From assembly GCA_002068205.1 (NCBI GenBank), contig MVZB01000204.1:1-6156 (forward strand): a DNA stretch of 6,156 nucleotides. The letters run 5' to 3'. Positions 1 to 5,863 of the stretch are shown piece after piece. The notes below the pieces were generated by a model. It did no database searches, had not been told where the DNA came from, and worked only from the letters and a program-made list of their open reading frames with translations. This stretch comes from a candidate division BRC1 bacterium ADurb.BinA292. GTDB lineage: Bacteria; Sumerlaeota; Sumerlaeia; MVZB01. The stretch's first letter is position 1, and every line of letters begins with the position of its first letter. Position numbers and translations under genes: made by a program.

Positions 1-773
1 AGGTAGATCCATGCCGCCGCCGGCGCGAAGAAGACGGCCGGCAGCTTCGCCAGCCCCGCCAGCAGCAGCAGCACCCCCATCGGAAGCGCCATGGCGAGGT
101 TCACGCGGCCCCGGCCGGCGCCGGCCGCGGCCATCGCCCAGACGATCGCCGCCACCATCAGCGTGTCGGGCAGCATGCTGCGGCCCATCAGCACCGCCAG
201 GGGGAGCAGCGCGTAGAGCCAGAGCGCGACCTGCGCGGTCGCGAGCGGGCCGATCCGCGCGCCGAGCAGATAGATCCCCAGGCCCGTGGCGATGGCCGCG
301 GCCAGCGACATCAGGCGCGCCGCCACCACGACATCCACGCCGAAGCGCCCCAGCAGCCAGCTCCCGATCGGGATGAACGGGAACTCCGGCGTCGCGCTGC
401 TGACCCGCGCCAGCTGGTTCTTGTTGCGTTCCAGGCGCAGATCCAGCTCGCGGATGTCGCGGCGCATTACCTGCATCCGCAGCGCCATCGTGATGTTGCG
501 GTCCAGCGGGTAGTCGGTCGGGTCGGGGTGAACCAGCAGCCAGCGCAGGATGATCAGCACGGCCAGCGGAATCAGCAGCGGGAGGTGCGCGCCCGCCGCC
601 GACAGCCAGCGTCGGCGGCGGCGGGGGCCGGGGGTCGGCTCGGGCGTGGGGGCCGGATCGGCCGCCGCCGGCATCGGCGTTTCGGCCGCGGCCGGCGGCG
701 CCGGCGGGCCGGTCTCCGCCTCCGGCTGCTCGGGCGGGTCAGACCGGGGTTCCTGGGACGATTGGTTGTCCAT
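1..773 (-). CDS. GT39/PMT_2-like membrane glycosyltransferase (C-terminal part beyond window)
   Basis: I translated 257 uninterrupted codons from an ATG at 773 down to base 3; the gene runs off the window edge. Residues 1-50 are a Pro/Ala/Glu-rich tail, followed by five arginines (51-55) and a first membrane helix at about 62-81, so the tail should be cytoplasmic. The loop after it (82-130) is polar with an amphipathic helix. Then comes the stretch typical of GT-C family 39 / ArnT-like enzymes: 'PEFPFIPIG' (129-137), 'AARLMSLAA' (151-159), and 'RSMLPDTLM' (198-206), with further hydrophobic helices. Family members move a sugar from a polyprenyl-phosphate donor onto lipid or protein at the outer face of the membrane; substrate here is unknown. 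The usual acidic residue of the first loop is not placed with confidence; candidates are the Asp residues in 'HPDPTDYPLD' (82-91). The start is supported by AGGA at 779-782, five bases upstream. It lies 74 bp after the stop of the TPR-like gene on the same strand, with no clear terminator between, so co-transcription is likely. Confidence 0.75.
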   Translation of the reverse strand, partial: MDNQSSQEPRSDPPEQPEAETGPPAPPAAAETPMPAAADPAPTPEPTPGPRRRRRWLSAAGAHLPLLIPLAVLIILRWLLVHPDPTDYPLDRNITMALRMQVMRRDIRELDLRLERNKNQLARVSSATPEFPFIPIGSWLLGRFGVDVVVAARLMSLAAAIATGLGIYLLGARIGPLATAQVALWLYALLPLAVLMGRSMLPDTLMVAAIVWAMAAAGAGRGRVNLAMALPMGVLLLLAGLAKLPAVFFAPAAAWIY

Positions 774-847
774 GGCTGTCCTGAAGGAGACCGCGCCCCT
801 CGTGGCGGCGGGCGGCGGCCCCGGCTTGATCCGGGCAATCCCTCATC

Positions 848-2437
848 CTAGAACACCTGCGCTCCGCTGACCATGACGTTGCGCCGGCCGGCGTCGTCGC
901 CGTTGAGCAGCGAGACCGATACCGTCACTGGCCGCGGCCCCGGCGTGGCCGGACCGATCCGGCGCGGCCGGATCAGCAGCGGCTGCGCGCGCGCGCGCGA
1001 GTCGCGGGCATAATGCGCAACGCCCCCCAGCGATTCCAGCTCGACGTGGACCAGCGGCCACACCCCGTCGGCGGGGTAACCCTGAAGATTGATGACGACC
1101 AGTTCGGCCTCGGGCGGCAGGTTCAAGTCAAAATGCCGCGTGGCGTTGCGCGTCAGCAGCAGGCTCAGGTCCTGGGCGACGCGCGGGCCGCTGGTCGCGC
1201 CGTCGGCGCGCGACGCGATCAGCCGCTGGAGCGACCGGCCGAGCGGGACCGACCGGACCGCCGCGGCGGCGCGGCGCGCCAGCTCCGGCTGGTCGCGCTG
1301 GAGCGCAAACTGCGCGATCTGGATCGCCTCCGTCTCCGACGCGCCCGGCTCGAGCCACCCCGCGGCCGTCTGCGCCAGCGCGCGCGCCGCGGGCGAATCG
1401 CCGTCTGATGCGCGTTCGGCGAACCGCCACAGCATCAGGCCGTCGGCATGGGTTCTCAAGTTGGAGTGCGCCAGCGTCAGGAGCGGGTCGTTTCCGGCCG
1501 CGGCGGCAAGCCCCAGGTATTCGGTCAACAGGCGCTCGGCGCCCGCCGCGTCGATCGCGCGGGCCGCGTCGTAGCGCATCGCCGCCCGGTCCGGCTCGCC
1601 CAGCGCCAGCCAGGCCTCAACCAGCAGCGCGGCGGCGGTCGGTTCGCTGGCCTCGCGCTGGAGCAGATAGGCGGCGGCCGCGGGCTGACCCGAACGGAGC
1701 AGCGCGAGGGCCTGCGGCAGCTCGTCGCCGGCCGTCGACCGCGCCTCCTCGCGCGGATCGAGTCGGGCATACTCCTCGAACCGCGCGGCGGCGCTTGCCC
1801 AGTCGCGGTCGGCCAGCGCCAGCAGCGCCATCAGGTAGACCTTGCGCTGTTGCTGCTGCGCCGACGGTTGGCGGTCCGGGTGGAGCGGATCGAACGGCGC
1901 GCGCGCCTCCAGCGGATCGCGCCACGCCACCAGTTCAGCCGGCAGCGTCAGCGGCCGGCGCGGGTCATACTGGCTCCGCACGACCCACCAGAGGGCTTCC
2001 AGATCATAGCCGTCGCGCTCCAGCACGGCGCGGGCGGCCGCCAGCGTGGCGGTGGATGGCCCGTCGCGGCGCGCCGCCAGTTGCAGTTCCAGCCGGCGGC
2101 CCAGCGCGGCGAGGTCCCCTTCCTCGCGCACGGCGGCCTGAAAGGCCGCGTAGCGTGCGCGATCGGCGTCGCTCAGCATCCCGCCGTCGCGCAGGAAGTA
2201 CGCTGACGCATGTTCCACCGTTTCGCGCTCGAAGGCTTGCAGGTTCCGCGGCAGTTCCGGAACGCGGCGCTTGAGTTCGCGAAAGCTCTCCAGCGCCTCG
2301 GCGTAGGCGTGCGCATTGCGCAAATAAAGCACGCGGTTCGTGCGCAGGTGGCGCTGGACGGGAGGCGTGAACAGCAACGCGCCTCCCGCCACCACGACCA
2401 GCAGGACCGTCACCACGATGATCCGGCGAGGCGTCAC
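848..2437 (-). CDS. Membrane-anchored TPR-like protein with C-terminal beta-rich domain
   Basis: 529 residues, GTG start, TAG stop. Residues 6-23 form one hydrophobic segment after 'MTPRR', a signal-anchor that would leave the rest outside the cytoplasm. Most of the protein (about 38-400) is Ala/Leu/Arg-rich helix in pairs with TPR-like spacing, clearest at 200-230 ('ALADRDWASAAARFEEYARL'), 240-262, 268-296 and 370-396. Two patches are not repeats: a Pro/Asp-rich segment at 157-190 and a QQQQ run at 194-197. From about 435 the composition switches to beta-type sequence. It ends in 'VSVSLLNGDDAGRRNVMV' (506-523), which resembles the 'FxND...DRNLyV' ending of calcium-dependent carbohydrate-binding jelly-roll modules; this is resemblance only. 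I do not recognise the gene by name. The next gene downstream is a GT39-like glycosyltransferase 74 bp away, suggesting a partner or scaffold role in glycan assembly (inference). No Shine-Dalgarno precedes the GTG; a short upstream ORF overlaps it. GTG is the only ATG/GTG/TTG start in this frame after the upstream stop at 2507-2509. Confidence 0.75.
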   Translation of the reverse strand: MTPRRIIVVTVLLVVVAGGALLFTPPVQRHLRTNRVLYLRNAHAYAEALESFRELKRRVPELPRNLQAFERETVEHASAYFLRDGGMLSDADRARYAAFQAAVREEGDLAALGRRLELQLAARRDGPSTATLAAARAVLERDGYDLEALWWVVRSQYDPRRPLTLPAELVAWRDPLEARAPFDPLHPDRQPSAQQQQRKVYLMALLALADRDWASAAARFEEYARLDPREEARSTAGDELPQALALLRSGQPAAAAYLLQREASEPTAAALLVEAWLALGEPDRAAMRYDAARAIDAAGAERLLTEYLGLAAAAGNDPLLTLAHSNLRTHADGLMLWRFAERASDGDSPAARALAQTAAGWLEPGASETEAIQIAQFALQRDQPELARRAAAAVRSVPLGRSLQRLIASRADGATSGPRVAQDLSLLLTRNATRHFDLNLPPEAELVVINLQGYPADGVWPLVHVELESLGGVAHYARDSRARAQPLLIRPRRIGPATPGPRPVTVSVSLLNGDDAGRRNVMVSGAQVF

Positions 2438-2496
2438 CGGCGGGGCCCCGGTCGGCGGCGGCTGGCGGCCGGCGGAAGTGGAGAAAGCGCGCCCAT
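2434..2496 (-). CDS. Possible 20-codon upstream ORF overlapping the GTG of the TPR-like gene
   Basis: An ATG at 2496 opens 20 codons (begins MGALSPLPP, ends RRRPGPRR) and stops at a TGA (2436-2434) that overlaps the GTG start of the 529-aa gene as GTGA. It has an AAGG eight bases upstream, whereas the GTG has no Shine-Dalgarno. The arrangement would allow translational coupling. The peptide itself is low-complexity Pro/Arg, as any GC-rich leader would be, so the ORF may be chance. An alternative is that the ATG is the true start of the downstream gene and a frameshift separates them. Confidence 0.2.
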   Translation of the reverse strand: MGALSPLPPAASRRRPGPRR

Positions 2497-2503
2497 GGAT
2501 CAG

Positions 2504-2532
2504 ACCTTAACCGAGCGGCCCCCCGCTGGCAA
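2504..2532 (-). promoter_or_regulatory. Candidate sigma70-type promoter for the TPR-like / glycosyltransferase pair
   Basis: On the minus strand TTGCCA (2532-2527, five of six matches to TTGACA) is followed after 17 bases by TAAGGT (2509-2504, a TANNNT -10). The predicted transcript start falls near 2497, immediately before the ATG at 2496. That gives either a leaderless start there or a leader of about 60 bases to the GTG at 2437. The AAGG in the -10 box also serves as the putative Shine-Dalgarno, and both roles cannot hold for the same transcript. Confidence 0.3.
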
Positions 2533-2562
2533 GACAGGGGATCACGAACGATCTGCGCAAGA

Positions 2563-2584
2563 TCCCTGGCGGCAAGCCCAGGGA
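2563..2584. repeat. Inverted repeat, 7-bp stem
   Basis: TCCCTGG (2563-2569) pairs with CCAGGGA (2578-2584) across an eight-base loop. There is no T-run on either side, so it is not a canonical intrinsic terminator. It lies in the long spacer upstream of the TPR-like gene, just before the hexamer repeat tract. Confidence 0.4.
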
Positions 2585-2592
2585 AGTTGGCA

Positions 2593-2644
2593 GCTCTCGC
2601 TCTCGGTATCGCAATCGGGATCGCTATCGCAATCGCAATCGATC
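2593..2644. repeat. Tandem hexamer repeat, eight units
   Basis: Eight consecutive 6-base units with consensus GCWATC: GCTCTC twice, then GGTATC, GCAATC, GGGATC, GCTATC and GCAATC twice, with a partial GATC at 2641-2644. On the minus strand this reads as GATTGC/GATAGC units. Every unit keeps the TC end while the middle varies. The tract lies between two minus-strand genes and inside no convincing coding sequence. Confidence 0.75.
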
Positions 2645-2656
2645 CACCCCCCGCCC

Positions 2657-2673
2657 GCATCCCGCGGGGATGC
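2657..2673. terminator. Perfect 17-base hairpin, possible terminator of the CehA-like gene
   Basis: GCATCCC (2657-2663), loop GCG, GGGATGC (2667-2673): a seven-pair GC-rich stem with no mismatch. It lies about 115 bases downstream of the stop of the 921-aa gene. On the minus strand it is followed by a G-rich stretch rather than T's, so a Rho-independent terminator call is weak. It could equally be an mRNA 3'-end stabiliser or part of the repeat cluster. Confidence 0.35.
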
Positions 2674-2702
2674 CAGAATCACCCAACAAGGGCCATGAAT
2701 TT

Positions 2703-2729
2703 ATGTCCCTTACGTCCCTCATGTCCCTT
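2703..2729. repeat. Tandem 9-mer repeat, three units
   Basis: ATGTCCCTT, ACGTCCCTC, ATGTCCCTT lie head to tail (consensus AYGTCCCTY); units 1 and 3 are identical. The tract is in the non-coding spacer, about 60 bases past the hexamer tract, and is unrelated to it in sequence or period. Confidence 0.7.
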
Positions 2730-2750
2730 CCAATCCCCGATCACAACGAC

Positions 2751-2770
2751 GGACGAGGGACGAGCGACGA
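2751..2770. repeat. Tandem heptamer GGACGAG, two units plus degenerate ends
   Basis: GGACGAG occurs twice exactly (2751-2757, 2758-2764) and is followed by CGACGA; the preceding CGAC bases extend the pattern loosely. It ends about 17 bases from the stop codon of the 921-aa gene. Confidence 0.5.
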
Positions 2771-2786
2771 ATTCAACCGGGGCCCG

Positions 2787-5552
2787 CTACATCCCCTTCT
2801 GCCGATAGAGTTCCAGCGGGTCGTACACCCCGTCGCCGTCGGCATCGATGATGATCGGGAACGTCAACGCGAACGAGGGGGTGTCGCCCGTCAGGTTGTA
2901 GTGGGGCAGGTAATCGCCCAGCGTCCGCTCGGCGTAGGTGTCGGCATTGAGCAGCGTGTCCTTGTCGGTCCGGATCCCCAGTTCCTTCTGTGTCCGTTCC
3001 GCGTACCGCTGGCCGGTGGCGGGGTCGGGGTAGCGCTGGCCAATCTCGGGATTGCCGTGGAACTGGCGGAACTCCTGAAGGTTCCCCTCCTTGGCGTAGC
3101 GCGCCATAGTGACGTCCGCCCAGTTGGGGGCCGTCACCCGTGTCCGGGCGGCCATGGCGGGGTCGTGGGGCGCCAGCCCGCCGGGGCCCGCGTCGCCCAG
3201 CGTGTATTCCACGAACGGGCCGGTGGTCAGTTGGACGCGGTGCGCGCGCATCGCGGCGAACAGTTCGGCTTCGGTTGGCAACTGGTCCTGCGCCGCGCCG
3301 GTGTGGACCAGCAGGCGCGGGTAGCCCGGCTCGGCGCCCAGCGGAATCCGGCCGGACGCGGAGCTGGCGGGCAGATAGAACCGGCCCGTGATCAGATGAT
3401 TCGTCCAGAAGCCGATCAGGTCCTTCATCACCTGATTGGGATCGCGCGGCCGGACGAGCGTGATGGCGTCGATCGCCGTCTCAACCTCCGGCTTGGGGGT
3501 GAACGAGATCTCATAGGGATTGCGGTTGGGTTCGCCGAAATAGCCCCGCCCCTCTTTGGTATAAATGAGGTCGCACTGGATCAGCGCGCCGGGATAGAGC
3601 CGGCGCAACGCGGCGATGAATTCGGCGGCCGTGGTCAGCTCGGCCCAGGCCTCGCGCGCTACGGCCGGGTCGGGGGCGTCGGCCGCCACCGGATAGACGA
3701 GGAACTGACCCCAGTCGGGGCGCGCGGGGAGCATCGTCCGGAAGCCGCGGCTGAGGCCCAGTTGCCCTTCCAGCCCGAGGCGCGCCAGCGCCGGCGTCAG
3801 GTCGGTCAGATGTTCGAAGTCGCCGGTGATGACCCAGTCCAGGCCTTCGGCCGCCGCCATCAGGACCAGGTCGTCGGCCGTGACTTCCACGCCGGGCGTC
3901 TGGTCGGTGCGGGCGCCGATCTCCACGTGGGTCCAGCCGTCGGTCGGACTCGCCCGGTCCAGCGGGATCACGTGCGAGGCGACCTTGCCGTTCTCCACCC
4001 AGACTTCGATTTCGTTGCGGTGATATTCGATGCCGTGCGACGCGGCGACGTAGTACCGGCCGTTGGGCAGGTAAATTTCGCCTCCGGCGGGGGGGATGTA
4101 GGCGGTGCGGTAGTATCCCCGGGCGCGCAGCGGCGGGCCGAGGTCGACCGGCGGCGCCGGCGGCGCCGACTCGATCCGCAGCCGCGCGGCCAGCGGTTCG
4201 GACGTGGCCGCGTCGATCGCCCGCACCCGGATCCCGCTGCGCCCCGGCAGCGTGAAATCAACTTCCTGGGTCTCGCCCGGTTCCAGCCGACCCGAGGTCA
4301 GCGTGCCGCGGTTGACGCGCGTTTCGACCTCCGCCCGGGGAATATAGTGCCCCGGCGGCACCTCGACGCGGAAGCGGCCGTCGGCGCCGGTCCGCGCGAT
4401 CGTATAGACTTCCTCGGCCGTGATCCGCAGCCGCTGGCCCGGGTCTTCCTGATACAGGCGCGTGAAGCGGATCTCCACGTCGGCGACGGGGGTCGGCTGG
4501 CCATTTTCGCCCGCCGCCGTCACCTGCCCTTCGTAGGCTCCGGTTTCGACCCCGCGAAACGCCTGAATCGCTTCGACCAGCTCATTCGGCGCCCCGTGCA
4601 CGACGAACAGATGCCGCACCAGCGTGCGATCATTGGGCGCCGGCTCCCACCAGCGCGCATCCAGCCCCATCGGGTCAAACGGCAGCGTCGCGGTGGTGAA
4701 GGCATCGGCCAGGTAGCTTTCATACCCCCGCTGGGGAGCGGCCTCGGGGGGCAGCGGCGCCGCCAGGACGCGCGATACGGAAGGACGCAGGACGAAGACG
4801 CCGTCCAGTTCGCCGGCCGGCGCCGTGACGCCCAGGGCCAGCTCGCCCCAGTAGCCCAGGTAGAATTCGACGGCGCGGCGGTGGACGCGCCCCGGTTTGG
4901 GCGGGCCGAGGCTTTCGGCCAGCATCGACGCCGCGCCCCAGTTGGTCACGTCGACCAGCGGCGGCAGCGGCTCGTCGGCGGGGAGATCCAGGAACCGGCT
5001 TTCCAGCCGGACCTGCGAACTGCCGCCGGCCAGCCAGTAGATCGTCTCGAGCCGGACCAGCGCCGTTTCAAACGGCGACCCCTCCAGCCGCAGGCCGACC
5101 TCCCCCTCGCCGCGGACCGGCTCAATCGTGTCGTAGCGCAGGATCGGATCGGTCCCGTTCAGGCCGATGCCCTGGGTGAACGCGCCGAGGAAATCCAGGC
5201 TCATGTCGGCCGTGGCCACGTCGATCAGCGCGCCGGGCAGCCGGTTGTCCTCATCCACGTTCCAGCGGTAGCCGGCCACGGGCAGCGAGATGGTGGCGGG
5301 CAGGTCGCCGACGCCGGCGAATGTCAGGCTGATGCGGTCGTTGGCGAGGCGCCAGTCCCCCGCGCGCGCGGCGATAAACGGACCAGCCCCATCGACGTAA
5401 AATTGATCGAGCTGCTCGACGACCGACGTTCCTTCCTGGAGCCGATTCAGGCCGTCGGGCGATTGGGCCGCCGCGGGGGCGGCGAACGCCAATGGCAGGA
5501 TCAGGCCCAGGCAGGCCAGCAGGGCGCGGCGGCGGCTCGGACGACTACTCAT
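2787..5552 (-). CDS. Exported CehA/McbA-like PHP-family protein, apparent pseudoenzyme, with C-terminal EF-hand loop
   Basis: 921 residues. I chose ATG 5552 because it gives a clean Sec signal peptide (basic 'SSRPSRRR', hydrophobic core, 'APAAA|Q' cleavage near residue 29) and has a purine-rich Shine-Dalgarno; an in-frame ATG at 5648 only adds a leader without homologous character. Residues 30-335 are a beta-rich domain with 'AGDWRLANDRISLTF' (64-78), typical of this family. Residues 339-411 and 440-533 look like two carboxypeptidase-regulatory / Ig-like domains ('GADGRFRVEVPPGHY', 'LPNGRYYVAASHG'). A PHP-like domain follows (about 538-790) with the family's 'AAAEGLDWVITGD' strand and 'RVQLTTGPF' (772-780). 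The metal-ligand motifs, as I recall them for the family, all look altered: H-x-H region reads EIGAR (544-548), TDH reads TGDF (576-579), GHF reads GQF (615-617), NHP reads DLI (661-663), GSDSH reads SSASG (730-734). The end carries 'IIIDADGDGVYDPLE' (900-914), a perfect 12-residue EF-hand loop. Probably a secreted binding or structural protein rather than a phosphoesterase. It is divergent from hemW, and a 350-bp spacer separates it from the next gene. Confidence 0.75.
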   Translation of the reverse strand: MSSRPSRRRALLACLGLILPLAFAAPAAAQSPDGLNRLQEGTSVVEQLDQFYVDGAGPFIAARAGDWRLANDRISLTFAGVGDLPATISLPVAGYRWNVDEDNRLPGALIDVATADMSLDFLGAFTQGIGLNGTDPILRYDTIEPVRGEGEVGLRLEGSPFETALVRLETIYWLAGGSSQVRLESRFLDLPADEPLPPLVDVTNWGAASMLAESLGPPKPGRVHRRAVEFYLGYWGELALGVTAPAGELDGVFVLRPSVSRVLAAPLPPEAAPQRGYESYLADAFTTATLPFDPMGLDARWWEPAPNDRTLVRHLFVVHGAPNELVEAIQAFRGVETGAYEGQVTAAGENGQPTPVADVEIRFTRLYQEDPGQRLRITAEEVYTIARTGADGRFRVEVPPGHYIPRAEVETRVNRGTLTSGRLEPGETQEVDFTLPGRSGIRVRAIDAATSEPLAARLRIESAPPAPPVDLGPPLRARGYYRTAYIPPAGGEIYLPNGRYYVAASHGIEYHRNEIEVWVENGKVASHVIPLDRASPTDGWTHVEIGARTDQTPGVEVTADDLVLMAAAEGLDWVITGDFEHLTDLTPALARLGLEGQLGLSRGFRTMLPARPDWGQFLVYPVAADAPDPAVAREAWAELTTAAEFIAALRRLYPGALIQCDLIYTKEGRGYFGEPNRNPYEISFTPKPEVETAIDAITLVRPRDPNQVMKDLIGFWTNHLITGRFYLPASSASGRIPLGAEPGYPRLLVHTGAAQDQLPTEAELFAAMRAHRVQLTTGPFVEYTLGDAGPGGLAPHDPAMAARTRVTAPNWADVTMARYAKEGNLQEFRQFHGNPEIGQRYPDPATGQRYAERTQKELGIRTDKDTLLNADTYAERTLGDYLPHYNLTGDTPSFALTFPIIIDADGDGVYDPLELYRQKGM

Positions 5553-5557
5553 GACAA

Positions 5558-5566
5558 CTCTCTTCC
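5558..5566 (-). promoter_or_regulatory. Ribosome binding site deciding the ATG 5552 start
   Basis: On the minus strand GGAAGAGAG lies five bases before the ATG at 5552. This purine run and the signal peptide that follows favour 5552 over the upstream in-frame ATG at 5648. Confidence 0.5.
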
Positions 5567-5662
5567 GGGTCGGATTGTAGGATGCGGCGGTCCAGACAGA
5601 CGGTGCGACATCGGGTCCGGCGACGCAATCGCCCCCGGACTGAGACACGCCTCAAATAGCTA

Positions 5663-5691
5663 AGTTTCCCTGTTTTTCGTAGTGGCGTCAA
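5663..5691 (-). promoter_or_regulatory. Candidate sigma70-type promoter for the CehA-like gene
   Basis: On the minus strand TTGACG (5691-5686, five of six consensus bases) is followed after exactly 17 bases by GAAACT (5668-5663, a weak -10 with the conserved A and T). The surrounding DNA is locally AT-rich against a GC-rich background. Predicted start is near 5656, giving a leader of about 100 bases. If right, the ATG at 5648 would lie inside the leader and is not the gene start. Confidence 0.35.
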
Positions 5692-5750
5692 ACGGTACGG
5701 GGCCGGCGCCAGCAGCCTTCCATCGTGTCCATGGCATCCACGGCGGCCAT

Positions 5751-5763
5751 TCCCGTTCCGGGA
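5751..5763. repeat. Palindrome TCCCG-TTC-CGGGA
   Basis: Perfect five-pair inverted repeat with a three-base loop. It is the leftmost of the run of palindromes in the divergent spacer. Confidence 0.45.
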
Positions 5764-5774
5764 CGAGTTGCTCA

Positions 5775-5789
5775 TGAACCGGCGGTTCA
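5775..5789. repeat. Palindrome TGAACC-GGC-GGTTCA
   Basis: Perfect six-pair inverted repeat with a three-base loop, 11 bases after the previous palindrome. It could be a hairpin in RNA or a dyad operator. Confidence 0.5.
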
Positions 5790-5816
5790 CAACCAGGGAT
5801 GAAAAGGGGGGTGAAC

Positions 5817-5833
5817 GGCCGATTCGAATGGCC
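5817..5833. repeat. Palindrome GGCC-(G)-ATTCGAAT-GGCC
   Basis: A self-complementary ATTCGAAT core (5822-5829) flanked by GGCC on both sides, broken only by one extra G at 5821. The near-zero loop favours a protein-binding dyad or cruciform over an RNA hairpin. Confidence 0.45.
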
Positions 5834-5863
5834 CAGGCCTTGCCGGATACATCAGCAGGGCAG

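Noticed and set aside
820..835. Terminator between the TPR-like gene and the glycosyltransferase gene
   Set aside because: Only a five-pair stem (CCCGG/CCGGG) is present with no T-run, too weak to separate the two genes.
985..999. Alternating GC run of 15 bases that could form Z-DNA
   Set aside because: It lies inside the coding sequence of the TPR-like protein (Arg-Ala codons) and is expected at this base composition.
1408..2274. Long plus-strand open frames opposite the TPR-like gene (also 1448-2206)
   Set aside because: They are low-complexity Arg/Pro/Ala or Gly/Gln translations antisense to a frame with a membrane anchor and helical repeats; GC-rich shadow frames.
2593..2770. A CRISPR array in the repeat-rich spacer
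   Set aside because: Units are 6-9 bases and directly adjacent, with no unique spacers of uniform length and no cas genes nearby.
2587..2808. Plus-strand 73-codon frame with an Ile-Ala dipeptide run
   Set aside because: The run is simply the hexamer microsatellite read in frame; there is no Shine-Dalgarno and it crosses the other repeats and the end of a real gene.
5553..5648. N-terminal extension of the CehA-like protein to the in-frame ATG at 5648
   Set aside because: The extension would bury the signal peptide at residue 33, while ATG 5552 has a good Shine-Dalgarno and a standard signal peptide.
2670..5663. A 997-codon open frame on the plus strand opposite the CehA-like gene
   Set aside because: The minus-strand frame has a signal peptide, recognisable domains and a Shine-Dalgarno. 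The plus-strand translation is rich in Arg/Gly/Gln/Val with no domain character, as expected of an antisense shadow in GC-rich DNA.
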